Below, piece by piece: positions 1 to 9,249 of a DNA stretch of 64,000 nucleotides (positions are counted from its first letter, which is position 1; the number at the start of each line of letters is the position of its first letter). Source of the stretch: Gammaproteobacteria bacterium (GTDB taxonomy: Bacteria; Pseudomonadota; Gammaproteobacteria; DSM-16500); NCBI GenBank assembly GCA_013288815.1, contig JABDBD010000008.1:1-64000 (forward strand), read 5' to 3'. Both the position numbers and the translations under genes were made by a program. The notes under the pieces were generated by a model, which ran no database searches, was not told the DNA's origin, and was given only the letters and a program-made list of their open reading frames with translations.

Positions 1-407
1 CGGACAAGATGTCTATGGCTAGTGGTGTTGAGGTGCGGGTGCCATTATTAGATCCTGATTTAATAGATTTTGCTACTCGAATTCCAGTGCATTTAAAACA
101 AAAAGGAAAAATTGGGAAATATATTTTTAAAAAGTCAATGGAACCCTACTTGCCTAAAAATGTGATTTATCGCCCAAAAACAGGTTTTGGTGCTCCGTTG
201 CGTTTATGGATGCATAGAGATTTAAAGCCAATGATTACGGAAGTTTTATCAGAATCTGCAATCAAGGCTAGAGGTCTATTTGATGCTAAAGCAATTTCTA
301 GTCTGATTCAATTAGACAAAAACGGGCGTGTTGATGCGACGTATACAATTTTTTCTGTGTTGTGTATAGAATTATGGTGCCGATCTTTTGTTGATGCGCT
401 ACATTAA
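1..407 (+). CDS. AsnB-type asparagine synthase / amidotransferase, C-terminal end (5' partial)
   Basis: The reading frame is open from the left edge (codon phase starting at base 3) and ends at a TAA at 405-407, so only about the last 134 codons are present. The visible part begins with DKMSMASGVEVRVPLLD, the conserved helix of the AsnB synthetase domain that follows the ATP-pyrophosphatase site, and continues with the KTGFGAPLRLWM segment typical of these proteins. It resembles the same region of the complete AsnB-like protein at 4074-5963, so the locus carries two paralogues. In polysaccharide loci such proteins often amidate sugar carboxylates rather than aspartate; that role is inferred. 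The gene converges on the SGNH-like gene with only 13 bp between them. Confidence 0.9.
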   Translation, partial: DKMSMASGVEVRVPLLDPDLIDFATRIPVHLKQKGKIGKYIFKKSMEPYLPKNVIYRPKTGFGAPLRLWMHRDLKPMITEVLSESAIKARGLFDAKAISSLIQLDKNGRVDATYTIFSVLCIELWCRSFVDALH

Positions 408-420
408 AATGTTAAATAAC

Positions 421-1497
421 TTAATGTTGCATCATCTCAGTCATGGTCGTTCTGCTGTTGGACAATTCTAAGTTGGCAGCCAACCAAGGCCATGCAAACT
501 TCCCAATTGTTATTGCCCCTGTGCTATTTGGATAGATAGACGCATACATTTGTAATTCTTCATTCCCTCCAATTTTTTTAAAGTTATCTGCAAGATCGTA
601 ATAAGGTATATGCTGAGTTCTAAAAAACGCATCAGCATTTTGTAAGAAAATTTTAGTAGGGTCGTGTATTTCCGGATAGAATGCATTAAATCCTGTGGTC
701 ACTATAATCAGTTTAGCATGATGTGCTTGACACCAGTTGTTTATTTTTATAAATAATTGTTCAGCATAATCTAGCGCGACATTATCTTCAAAATTTAATT
801 CGGAAGAATTGGCTATTTTTATTTTATTATTGACATAGTAATGATTGTAGAAGTGCGAGGCGTGATCGTGTAGAAAATGTAGAAGCCTCGAATGATGATA
901 TAAAAAATTATTATATATGATGGATAAAAACAACATTCTGGTTGGTCTTTTGTTTATTAAGATGATGGATTTCTCAGGAAGTTTTGTTGCATCCATGTTT
1001 TTCCATAAGCTTTTACCTATATCATTTGTATTTATAAAAATAAGCACATATTCTGGTGAGATGTAAGAACCAAATTGTTCAAGGTAGGCGAGTTCATCGG
1101 TGGCTCCCCAATTTGGCGTTGCAGCATTTAAAAATTGATAGTAGTTTTTTCCGAATTTTTTATCGCTTTCAATTTGAAAATAATGAATGTAGGTTTCATC
1201 CCAAGGCAATGCCCAGCCGAAAGTAAACTCATCTCCAAGAACTAAGATGTGTTTGGCGTCTTTATTAATTGATGTATCACGTAAGTGTGGATAATAAAAA
1301 TGATATTGTATTTTAGCGTTATAAGCAGAGTTAATATCGCCAGAGCTTGGGTTTAAACTATAATTTTTAAATTGCTCACTCTCATAATTAATGAGGATAT
1401 CTGCTGGTAGAGAGTAGTTAATACAGCGTAATGTCACTTCTCCAGCAAGGAATACAGTAAAAATGAAAGCTAAAACAATTAATAGATTTTTTATCAT
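421..1497 (-). CDS. Membrane-anchored SGNH/GDSL-like protein, probably catalytically altered
   Basis: A 358-residue protein with one N-terminal membrane segment (about residues 3-22), so it is probably anchored in the inner membrane facing the periplasm. The fold signature is SGNH/GDSL: block I reads VLGDEFTFGW (about residues 86-95), block II NAATPNWGATDE and block III FINTNDIG. In block I the usual Ser of GDS is Glu, and the C-terminal block reads YPNSTGAITIG where active members have DxxHPN, so both the nucleophile and the His appear to be missing. It may be a non-catalytic or divergent carbohydrate-binding partner. It lies 5 bp downstream of the Wzx-type flippase and is probably co-transcribed with it. 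Confidence 0.7.
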   Translation of the reverse strand: MIKNLLIVLAFIFTVFLAGEVTLRCINYSLPADILINYESEQFKNYSLNPSSGDINSAYNAKIQYHFYYPHLRDTSINKDAKHILVLGDEFTFGWALPWDETYIHYFQIESDKKFGKNYYQFLNAATPNWGATDELAYLEQFGSYISPEYVLIFINTNDIGKSLWKNMDATKLPEKSIILINKRPTRMLFLSIIYNNFLYHHSRLLHFLHDHASHFYNHYYVNNKIKIANSSELNFEDNVALDYAEQLFIKINNWCQAHHAKLIIVTTGFNAFYPEIHDPTKIFLQNADAFFRTQHIPYYDLADNFKKIGGNEELQMYASIYPNSTGAITIGKFAWPWLAANLELSNSRTTMTEMMQH

Positions 1498-1502
1498 ATA
1501 TT

Positions 1503-2804
1503 TTAAGTTAAATTTTCCACATAATTATCTATCAAGGTACTAGAAACATTTTTATTTTTTACTTTAATATGTTTGTAAACAAAGTAAATCATAACCACAC
1601 AATAAAAAATATAACTCAGGGAGAACGCAATAGAACTACCGATTAACCCAAAATTATGGATAAACAGACAACTTGAAATCGTGTAGAAAAATAAAAATAA
1701 ACATTCAGTAATGAATAATTCTTTAATCATCGTTTTTGCGATCATAATATAAGAGAGTATCCAGCTTGCTACTTTTGCAATGTCTCCGACAAGTTGATAT
1801 TTAAATAAAACAGTCATCGGCAAAAATGCTTTGCTGAACATAATAATGGTTATTTGTGATTTTAAACCATATATAATAAAAGCGATGAAGACAGAGATTG
1901 GTATCAAAAATCGATAATAATTTTTAATTTCATTTTTTAAGTCAGTATCAGAATTGACGCTGGATAATTTCGGCAAATAGTAAGTGCTAAATAGCGTATC
2001 AAGTAAAATGGCATAATTCGTAGATAATTTTGTCATCCCTTGCCAGTATCCAGCTTCTTCCCAAGAAAGTGAGTGAGCGACGTAATTTCGTATTACGAGT
2101 TGGGCAATTGGGAGAGAGAGAGTAGTCACAATCATGATAAATGCATAGGTAATTAATTTGGATAAACTATCGTAATGTACGCCTTTAAAAAAATCTTTCC
2201 AACGGAACCACTTGCTTGTGATGACTAACCCACCAGTAAAAAAGAAGATTAGCGACTGATTGATAACTAACGATAATAATGCTCCAAACACGCCAAAATA
2301 GATAACTAAAAAAATCGTGCAGGCTATAAACAGTAATGTATTGACTATATTACTTAACACATATTTTTTTATCTCTAGCTCAGCATTTAATATGGCTAAA
2401 AATAAGTTATTTAGAGAAAATAATATTAAGGTCGCCGCTAATAGAATGACAATGTTGCGAAAAGAGATTGACTCTAGAGTTACTTCTGCTATTTGCGAAC
2501 TGAAAGAGATGAGAAAGAAGCCGAGAATAATCGATATTGCAATTGAAAAAATAAGCGCGCTACTTAATATTTTTGATTTTTCAATAGGATTATTTCTATA
2601 TTCAGAAACATATTTAATGACACCTTTCTGAATTAAATTTGCAGAAAATGTCCGAATGATTTGAATGATATTTTGGAATTGTTCGACAAGCGCTAAACCG
2701 ATCGGGCCTATGTATACAGCAATTATTTTTGAGGTAAGAAAAACACTCATTATTTTAATGCAGACTAAAATCCCCATCCAGAATGTCGTTCTTAGCAAAG
2801 TCAT
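1503..2804 (-). CDS. Wzx/WzxE-type polysaccharide flippase (MOP superfamily)
   Basis: A 433-residue polytopic protein with about twelve hydrophobic segments. It is expected to flip undecaprenyl-linked oligosaccharide across the inner membrane. The N-terminus (SKIIAVYIGPIGLALVEQFQN) is the typical start of the O-antigen translocase family, and the spacing of polar loops fits MOP-family flippases. A clear paralogue is at 17074-18339 (KIIAVYTGPVGLAVIEQFQN). The start is the ATG at 2802-2804; no strong Shine-Dalgarno is visible. It is divergent from the epimerase gene across 265 bp and is the first gene of a two-gene unit with the SGNH-like gene. Two flippases in one locus suggest two glycan products or recent duplication. 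Confidence 0.85.
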   Translation of the reverse strand: MTLLRTTFWMGILVCIKIMSVFLTSKIIAVYIGPIGLALVEQFQNIIQIIRTFSANLIQKGVIKYVSEYRNNPIEKSKILSSALIFSIAISIILGFFLISFSSQIAEVTLESISFRNIVILLAATLILFSLNNLFLAILNAELEIKKYVLSNIVNTLLFIACTIFLVIYFGVFGALLSLVINQSLIFFFTGGLVITSKWFRWKDFFKGVHYDSLSKLITYAFIMIVTTLSLPIAQLVIRNYVAHSLSWEEAGYWQGMTKLSTNYAILLDTLFSTYYLPKLSSVNSDTDLKNEIKNYYRFLIPISVFIAFIIYGLKSQITIIMFSKAFLPMTVLFKYQLVGDIAKVASWILSYIMIAKTMIKELFITECLFLFFYTISSCLFIHNFGLIGSSIAFSLSYIFYCVVMIYFVYKHIKVKNKNVSSTLIDNYVENLT

Positions 2805-3069
2805 TTAAGCAGGGCTCAATTGGTTATTATATGAGTGATGTGCATTAATTTAGCGCGCAATTATGATTCGCGATGTGCTTTAATTTGATTGACCAGCAAG
2901 TGCCAATTATTCATAATCCCTTGTCATTTCGCACTGATCAGTTATTTTAAAATAGATTCAATGATATTGTAATTTAACTGTTTATGATAGGTTTGAAGTT
3001 TAAGATTTCGAGTGTTTCTTTTCTAGAAATTAGGAAATTGATAAAAAAGTTTGTAAAGGAGATACATCT

Positions 3070-4074
3070 TTGCCTATTTTGATTACGGGTGTAGCAGGAT
3101 TTATCGGCTCAGCGGTCGCATTACAATTATTAGAACAGGGGCACTCTGTTGTTGGTCTCGATAATTTAAATGACTACTATGATGTTCAATTAAAAAAAAA
3201 TCGCTTAGCGCAATATTCATCCAATCCGCGATTTCATTTTCATCTGATGAATATTGTTGATCGACAAGCCATGACAGATCTTTTTGTGCAACATGACTTT
3301 GATACAGTGATTCATTTGGCGGCACAAGCGGGTGTTCGTTATTCCTTGCAAAATCCCGCTGTTTATGTTGATTCTAATTTAGTAGGTTTTGCCAATATTT
3401 TAGAAGCATCTCGACAGCATCAAATTAAACATTTTATTTATGCTTCTTCAAGTTCAGTGTACGGTGCCAATTCCAAATTACCTTTCTCTGAACACGATGC
3501 GGTTGATCATCCTGTGTCACTGTATGCTGCGACTAAGAGAGCTAATGAATTAATGGCGCATAGCTATGCAAATTATTTGCCGTGTACAGGGCTCCGGTTT
3601 TTTACGGTTTATGGCCCCTGGAGTCGACCAGATATGGCATTAATTAGCTTTACTCACAATATTATGCAAGGTAAACCCATTCAAGTGTTTAACCAGGGGA
3701 AAATGTTAAGAGATTTTACTTATGTGGATGATATTGTAACAAGCATCGTCAAAGTGATGGATAAAATCCCTAGTAAGTCGCCAGCCAGCTCACACTCAAA
3801 TCCTGGAAATAGCCAATATGCACATCATAAAATTTATAATGTTGGCAATCAAAATCCAGTAGAACTTATTCACTATATTCGGGTGCTGGAGGATTGTTTA
3901 AAGAAAAAAGCAAAATTAGAAATGATGCCAATGCAAGCTGGGGATGTTCCAAATACATACGCGGATGTCAGCAATCTAGAAAATTTAATTGGAGTTTTGC
4001 CACATACATCTATAGAAGAAGGTATCGCAAAGTTTGTCGATTGGTATAGAGGTTACTATAGAGATTTCAATTAG
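3070..4074 (+). CDS. NAD-dependent epimerase, probably UDP-glucuronate 4-epimerase
   Basis: A 334-residue extended SDR. The N-terminal TGVAGFIGS is the glycine-rich NAD-binding motif, LDNLNDYYD (about residues 30-38) is characteristic of UDP-glucuronate 4-epimerases (CapI/WbpP-like), SSSSVYG carries the catalytic Ser region and YAATKRANE the YxxxK pair. The length matches the family. It would make UDP-galacturonate from UDP-glucuronate in the cytoplasm. The start is a TTG at 3070, chosen because it gives the correct N-terminus and is preceded by AAGGAGA at 3056-3062. The stop TAG overlaps the GTG start of the next gene by one base, so the two are translationally coupled. No UDP-glucose dehydrogenase is visible in the window. 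Confidence 0.85.
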   Translation: MPILITGVAGFIGSAVALQLLEQGHSVVGLDNLNDYYDVQLKKNRLAQYSSNPRFHFHLMNIVDRQAMTDLFVQHDFDTVIHLAAQAGVRYSLQNPAVYVDSNLVGFANILEASRQHQIKHFIYASSSSVYGANSKLPFSEHDAVDHPVSLYAATKRANELMAHSYANYLPCTGLRFFTVYGPWSRPDMALISFTHNIMQGKPIQVFNQGKMLRDFTYVDDIVTSIVKVMDKIPSKSPASSHSNPGNSQYAHHKIYNVGNQNPVELIHYIRVLEDCLKKKAKLEMMPMQAGDVPNTYADVSNLENLIGVLPHTSIEEGIAKFVDWYRGYYRDFN

Positions 4075-5963
4075 TGTGTGCAATTACAGGAATAGTTAGC
4101 AAAGTTTCTGCTTACAATCAAGCTGCTCATTTAAAACCTATGTTAGCTGCCATGCATAAGCGTGGTCCTGATCAAACTGAAATTGAAATTTTTAAAGATC
4201 AGGGTTGTTTTGGTCACAATCGTCTTTCTATTATTGACCTGAATGAACGTGCAACGCAGCCAATGTGGGATAACTCAGGGCGCTATTGCTTAAGTTTTAA
4301 TGGTGAAATTTATAATTTTAAATTGTTACGACGTGAGCTCGTGCAATTAGGTCATCGTTTTCGCACAGAATCAGATAGTGAAGTGTTAGTTGAGGCGTGG
4401 GCAGAGTGGGGCATAGCCTCAATCAGTCGTTTAGTGGGCATGTTTGCTTTTGCAATCTGGGATAAAGTTGATGCGCAACTATACTTAGTACGGGATCGCA
4501 TGGGTGAAAAACCTTTATATTATGCGCCTATCAGTAAAAGTTTTCAAAATGGCATGATATTTGCTTCAGAATTAAAAGGCCTTATCCAATATCCGCTCAT
4601 TGAAAAAACAGTATCGATGTCTGCCTTGAGCCATTATCTTAGCTTCAACTATACCGATACCAATGATGCGATTTTTCAAGGAATTTATAAATTACCGCCA
4701 GCATCTTATCTTCATTATAATTTCCAAACTCACCAACCTACTATAAAAGAATACTGGTCGTTGGCAGAATGTTTCCATCAAAAAATGACAATGAGTTTTG
4801 AAGAGGCACAAAGCGAATTAAATTATTTAATGACTGCAGCAGTGACTGGCCAAATGGTTGCGGATGTTCCCGTGGGTGCTTTTCTATCGGGAGGGATAGA
4901 TTCCGCTACCATTGTTAGCCATATGGCTAGAAATGATAAACAACAAGTCAACACATATAGCATAGGTTTTAAAGAAAAAACGTATAGTGAGCTTGCTCTC
5001 AGTCAAAAGACGGCGACTTACTTAGGTGTTAATCATCAAGCTAAGACTGTCACACCCAATATTACAAATTTATTACCACAACTGGTTTATGCATTTGATG
5101 AACCATTCGCAGATACTTCATTAATTCCTACCTATCTTTTATGTGATTTTGCTAAAAAAGAGGTGAAAGTCAGTTTATCAGGTGATGGAGGAGATGAATT
5201 GTTTGGTGGGTACATAACTTACCAAGCAGATCGGTATTGGCAGACAATGCAGCGCTTGCCGATTAAAATGAGGAAAGCATTTCTTAAATTAAGTCGGTAT
5301 CTTCCTACTACTTTTAACAAAGTGAGTTTGGATTACAAAATTAAGCAGTTTTTGCGAGGAAGTCTTTTGGATGCAAATACTGCACATTTAAGTTGGCGTG
5401 AAATTTTCAGCATGGAACAAAAAAAATTGCTATTTCAATCTGGTAATAATGCGTTGCTAAACCATGATCTAAACTCACTGCGATGGTTTCAGGATGTTGC
5501 TGATTGTCATTACTTAGACCAAGCCATGTACGTTGATATGAAAACTTGGTTAGTCGATGATATTTTATTAAAAGTAGATCGCGCTTCTATGGCGCATTCT
5601 TTAGAAGTGCGAGCACCGTTTCTAGATCATCGTCTTGTAGAATTCGCTGCAAAAATACCTGTGCATTATAAAATACAGCATCGCCATGGTAAGCGTATTT
5701 TAAAGGCTAATTATAAAAATCAATTGCCGTCTGCGATATTGCGGCAAGGCAAAAAAGGCTTTAACAGCCCTATTTCACATTGGTTATCAAATGATCTTTT
5801 TGAGATGGCTTATGAGGTGACGACGAGTAATCATTTAACACAATGGTTCAATAAACCTTACATAGAAAAGATGTGGCATGAACATCGAAAAGGGTTGTAT
5901 GATAACGGCCATCGTTTGTTTAATTTGTTGTGCTTGGGGCTTTGGTGTCAGAGTTATCTATAA
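4074..5963 (+). CDS. AsnB-type glutamine-dependent amidotransferase (class II)
   Basis: A 629-residue protein with the two AsnB domains: an N-terminal class II glutamine amidotransferase domain and a C-terminal ATP-dependent synthetase domain with the PP-loop SGGIDS at residues 272-277. The GTG start at 4074 is fixed by the following TGT, which places the essential nucleophile at Cys2. Asparagine synthases make asparagine from aspartate and glutamine, but homologues in O-antigen clusters (WbtH type) amidate uronic acid sugars. Because it is coupled to a uronate epimerase by a one-base overlap, amidation of a galacturonic-type sugar is a plausible role here. A truncated paralogue lies at the left edge of the window. 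Confidence 0.88.
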   Translation: MCAITGIVSKVSAYNQAAHLKPMLAAMHKRGPDQTEIEIFKDQGCFGHNRLSIIDLNERATQPMWDNSGRYCLSFNGEIYNFKLLRRELVQLGHRFRTESDSEVLVEAWAEWGIASISRLVGMFAFAIWDKVDAQLYLVRDRMGEKPLYYAPISKSFQNGMIFASELKGLIQYPLIEKTVSMSALSHYLSFNYTDTNDAIFQGIYKLPPASYLHYNFQTHQPTIKEYWSLAECFHQKMTMSFEEAQSELNYLMTAAVTGQMVADVPVGAFLSGGIDSATIVSHMARNDKQQVNTYSIGFKEKTYSELALSQKTATYLGVNHQAKTVTPNITNLLPQLVYAFDEPFADTSLIPTYLLCDFAKKEVKVSLSGDGGDELFGGYITYQADRYWQTMQRLPIKMRKAFLKLSRYLPTTFNKVSLDYKIKQFLRGSLLDANTAHLSWREIFSMEQKKLLFQSGNNALLNHDLNSLRWFQDVADCHYLDQAMYVDMKTWLVDDILLKVDRASMAHSLEVRAPFLDHRLVEFAAKIPVHYKIQHRHGKRILKANYKNQLPSAILRQGKKGFNSPISHWLSNDLFEMAYEVTTSNHLTQWFNKPYIEKMWHEHRKGLYDNGHRLFNLLCLGLWCQSYL

Positions 5964-5974
5964 GGAGTATTTGC

Positions 5975-6847
5975 TTGAGTCTGCCGATTTCGATTGTGAT
6001 CCCTGCATATAATGAGGATGGTGCGATTGTTGATACCATCCATGAAATCAGAGCGGTCTGTCAAAAAGCAATGATTGACGTATACGAAATTATTGTTGTG
6101 AATGATGGCTCAACGGATGACACAGAACAAAAATTGCAAGACACCGGTGTCGTTGTTATTACTCATCCGCATAACATAGGATATGGTAGTTCGCTTAAGG
6201 ATGGGATTAAAGCAGCGCAATATGACACCATAGTTATTACAGATGCAGATTGTACTTATCCATTCGATAAAGTTCCCGATTTGCTTTCAGAGTACAAAAA
6301 AGGTTTTGATATGGTAGTTGGCGCAAGAACTGGCAAACATTACCAAGAATCATTATTGAAAGCGCCTTTACGTCGTGTTTTACGCTTTATTGTGGAATTT
6401 AGTGCTGAACGTAAAATACCCGATATTAACTCTGGTCTCAGGGTCTTTAGTAAAGCAAAAGTCATGCCTATGCTCTCAAAACTCTGTAATACATTTAGCT
6501 TTACTACATCGATGACATTGGCTTTTATGATGAGCGGAAAGTATGTCAAATATATTGAAATCCCATATTATCATCGCAAGGGTAAATCCAAAGTCAAATT
6601 ATTTAAAGATTCTTTAAGAACATTGCAATATATTTTACAAGCAATCAATTATTATAATCCGCTGAAACTATTTTTGTTATTTGCTGGATTTTGCATAGCT
6701 CTATCTTTTTGGTTTTTTGTATTTGGTATTTTTACAGCATGGAAGACTATGGTTTCGTTTGGGATAGGAACGGCACTGATGAGTTTAATGATATTGTGTG
6801 TTGGGTTGCTAGCCGATTCGCTGAAACAAATTATAGATAAACAATGA
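5975..6847 (+). CDS. Family 2 glycosyltransferase with C-terminal membrane anchor
   Basis: The protein has 290 residues from the TTG at 5975, which is preceded by AAGGAG at 5962-5967 with good spacing; the longer frame from 5930 would overlap asnB and add unrelated residues. The N-terminal PISIVIPAYNEDG, VVNDGSTDD and the DxD-like TDADCTYPFD are the nucleotide-sugar binding elements of GT2 enzymes of the dolichyl-phosphate-mannose-synthase / undecaprenyl-phosphate sugar transferase type. Two hydrophobic segments at the C-terminus (about residues 225-280) anchor it in the membrane. It could load a sugar onto undecaprenyl phosphate or extend a lipid-linked chain; the donor sugar cannot be read from sequence. 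It lies 11 bp after asnB in the same operon. Confidence 0.87.
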   Translation: MSLPISIVIPAYNEDGAIVDTIHEIRAVCQKAMIDVYEIIVVNDGSTDDTEQKLQDTGVVVITHPHNIGYGSSLKDGIKAAQYDTIVITDADCTYPFDKVPDLLSEYKKGFDMVVGARTGKHYQESLLKAPLRRVLRFIVEFSAERKIPDINSGLRVFSKAKVMPMLSKLCNTFSFTTSMTLAFMMSGKYVKYIEIPYYHRKGKSKVKLFKDSLRTLQYILQAINYYNPLKLFLLFAGFCIALSFWFFVFGIFTAWKTMVSFGIGTALMSLMILCVGLLADSLKQIIDKQ

Positions 6848-6888
6848 CAACAAAACGATTGATTTAGCATGTTATCAGAGGAAGAAAT

Positions 6889-8385
6889 GTGAAAGTCATT
6901 GTAGTTGGTTCTGGTCCGGCTGGGGTATCAGTTACAAAAGGATTATTAGAGCGAGGCTGTAAAGTTACCTTATTAGACGTGGGAAATACTCTCGAAACTG
7001 ATAAGCAAGTTCTCCTTGACACAATACAAAAAAGTGATGCATTACCTCATATTGAATCTTTACGTTATCCAGCAAATGCTAAAAATAAAATGAAACTACC
7101 TTACGGCTCAAATTTTATTTATGCAGGTGTAAAAGAATATTTTTCATGGGATGTGCAAAATTGTTATTTCAGTCCTTCATTCGCGCAAGGAGGTCTCAGT
7201 AATGTTTGGGGTGGGGCAATTGCTGAATATACCCAAGATGATTTATCAAATTGGCCGGTTTCTTGTCGTGACTTATCTTCTTACTATTCCGACATTATTT
7301 CATGGTTAGGGAAGTATTACATATCAGATACTTCGTCAGTATTGAGTCAGCAAGCACATTATCTAAAGAATGTTTGGCAAAAACATTTTGTTGAATTTGA
7401 GAAAAAAGGATTTTCATTCGGTCAAGCTACACTCGCAATTGATTTTAATCAATGTCGATTATGTGGATCGTGTCAATACGGCTGTCCTTATCAATTAATT
7501 TATAACACATCCATTCATCTGGATTTATTAAAATTAAATGCCGATTTTAATTATATTAATGATGTTGTTGTAGAAAATTTTTCTGAAGATAAAAATGAAG
7601 TAGTCGTCCATATTAAAAATAAAAAAAATTTTCAATTAGATAAAGTATATGCTGATCGTTTATTTGTTGCTTGCGGCGCAGGTCTATCTTCATTGTTGTA
7701 TTTGCGTGCTTTAAACAAACCGGGCAAAGAGCTTTATTTAAAAGATTCCCAACATTTTATTCTGCCATGCTTGCTAGATAAACCTTTTAAAGGGGTTGAA
7801 AGTGAAGCTTTGCATGTATTATGCCAGTTAAAAGCATCGTTAACTGAAGAAAATGTGTCTTCTTTTCCAGTTTATTTGCAGTTTTATACGTATATGGATC
7901 TTTATTTGCAGGAAATGAAAAATAAATTGCGATGGGTTTTCCCTTTGGTAAAACCCTTTTTAAATTCATGGATCAGACGGCTTGTGGTGATACAGGGATA
8001 TCTAAATTCAAAAGAATCGAATCAATTAGCTATTCAGTATCAATCAGCCAATAAATTTAAAATCAAAAAGAGTCAGTCAAAATCGACATCGACTACTATC
8101 AGAAAAGTAGTCCGCTACTTAAAAAAACACAAAAATGAGCTTGCATTGAAGCCTTTACATTTTTTATTAATGCAAAGTTTAACTGGACAATCCAATCATG
8201 TTACTGGTTCTCTGCCTATGTCAGATCATCCTCAAGAAGATGAAGTGGATATTTGGGGAAGACCGCGTCATTTTAATCGCGTTCATTTTGTGGATGGTAG
8301 TATTTTACCTTCTATGCCTGCAGGGCCTATCACATTGACCATTATGGCGAATGCTTATCGAATTGGTAAGGAGGGACCTTTATGA
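6889..8385 (+). CDS. GMC-family FAD oxidoreductase with ferredoxin-like CxxCxxCxxxCP motif
   Basis: A 498-residue flavoprotein. The N-terminal VIVVGSGPAG is the Rossmann FAD-binding motif, and the C-terminal VDGSILPSMPAGPITLTIMA is the GMC_oxred_C signature. Between them CRLCGSCQYGCP (cysteines at 189, 192, 195 and 199) matches the spacing of a [4Fe-4S] ferredoxin motif, so the enzyme may hold a cluster. The start is a GTG at 6889 with AGAGGAAGA upstream; the nearby ATG at 6887 reads straight into TGA. In the polysaccharide context it may oxidise a lipid-linked or nucleotide-linked sugar; the substrate is unknown. Its TGA overlaps the ATG of the next gene (ATGA), indicating coupled translation. 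Confidence 0.82.
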   Translation: MKVIVVGSGPAGVSVTKGLLERGCKVTLLDVGNTLETDKQVLLDTIQKSDALPHIESLRYPANAKNKMKLPYGSNFIYAGVKEYFSWDVQNCYFSPSFAQGGLSNVWGGAIAEYTQDDLSNWPVSCRDLSSYYSDIISWLGKYYISDTSSVLSQQAHYLKNVWQKHFVEFEKKGFSFGQATLAIDFNQCRLCGSCQYGCPYQLIYNTSIHLDLLKLNADFNYINDVVVENFSEDKNEVVVHIKNKKNFQLDKVYADRLFVACGAGLSSLLYLRALNKPGKELYLKDSQHFILPCLLDKPFKGVESEALHVLCQLKASLTEENVSSFPVYLQFYTYMDLYLQEMKNKLRWVFPLVKPFLNSWIRRLVVIQGYLNSKESNQLAIQYQSANKFKIKKSQSKSTSTTIRKVVRYLKKHKNELALKPLHFLLMQSLTGQSNHVTGSLPMSDHPQEDEVDIWGRPRHFNRVHFVDGSILPSMPAGPITLTIMANAYRIGKEGPL

Positions 8386-9242
8386 AGTCATTAACTTATG
8401 CAATAACAGGTGCAAATGGGCAGATTGGCGCATTTTTAGTGGAATATTTGCGAAATTGTGGTCATACGGTATATGAGCTAGTGCGTTCTCCGGAAAAAGC
8501 TGTCGATAAAAATTATTATCAATTTTTTGATTTGTCACAACCGTTACAAATGCCTTCGTTACATGGAGTAGACGTACTTGTTCACGGCGCTTATTATTTT
8601 GATGCGACGAACAAAGACTATGAAAAAATGAATAAGGTAGGTACGCAGATACTGTTCCAACAAGCGAAAGATGATCATGTGAAATACTCAATTTTTATTT
8701 CGACACTATCTGCACATGCTCGCTCGCAATCATTATATGGACGCATTAAATATCAATTAGAACAATCCATCATGGCTGATCATGAAAACAGTGTGATAGT
8801 TCGGCCTGGTCTAGTATTTCATCAGCCACTTAAAGGTATTACCGCAGCCATGGATAATTTTGTAAAAAAATTTCCCGTCGTGCCTTTAATTGGTAACGGG
8901 AAACAATTAATTTATCCGTGTTTGCTAGAGGAATTAGTGCAATTGATCTCTCTGCTTTCTATTAACCAACCGGCGATAAAAAAACCTATCATTGCTGCTT
9001 CTGAACATGCCATAACCTTCAAACAATTAGTCAGATATTTAGCTAAACAAAGACAAAAGAAGGTATTATTATTTCCCATTCCTTTTTATGGAATTTATGG
9101 ATTATTAAAGCTGGTTGAATTTTTTAAATTACCGTTAGGGCTTCGGAGTGACAGTCTTTTAGGGCTACAGTATGGTAGTGAAGAGGTTGATTTTTCTGTC
9201 ACTGATAGTTTAGGTGCGCATTTTAGTCCGTTAAAAATTTAG
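8382..9242 (+). CDS. NAD-dependent epimerase/dehydratase-like SDR
   Basis: A 286-residue extended SDR. TGANGQIGAFL near the N-terminus is the NAD(P)-binding glycine motif, LVHGAYYF fits the strand that follows, and STLSAHARSQSLYGRIKYQLE supplies the Ser and YxxxK active-site residues. The C-terminal third is divergent, so the substrate cannot be named; a nucleotide-sugar or lipid-linked ketosugar is likely. It overlaps the GMC oxidoreductase by four bases, so the two probably act in sequence, for example oxidation followed by keto reduction, as in paired epimerisation systems. That pairing is inferred. The gene ends 7 bp before the convergent methyltransferase. Confidence 0.8.
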   Translation: MKSLTYAITGANGQIGAFLVEYLRNCGHTVYELVRSPEKAVDKNYYQFFDLSQPLQMPSLHGVDVLVHGAYYFDATNKDYEKMNKVGTQILFQQAKDDHVKYSIFISTLSAHARSQSLYGRIKYQLEQSIMADHENSVIVRPGLVFHQPLKGITAAMDNFVKKFPVVPLIGNGKQLIYPCLLEELVQLISLLSINQPAIKKPIIAASEHAITFKQLVRYLAKQRQKKVLLFPIPFYGIYGLLKLVEFFKLPLGLRSDSLLGLQYGSEEVDFSVTDSLGAHFSPLKI

Positions 9243-9249
9243 ATATATA

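Noticed and set aside
5930-5974. Longer N-terminus for the GT2 glycosyltransferase
   Set aside because: It would overlap the asnB coding end, whereas the TTG at 5975 has a strong AAGGAG at the right distance and gives the normal family N-terminus.
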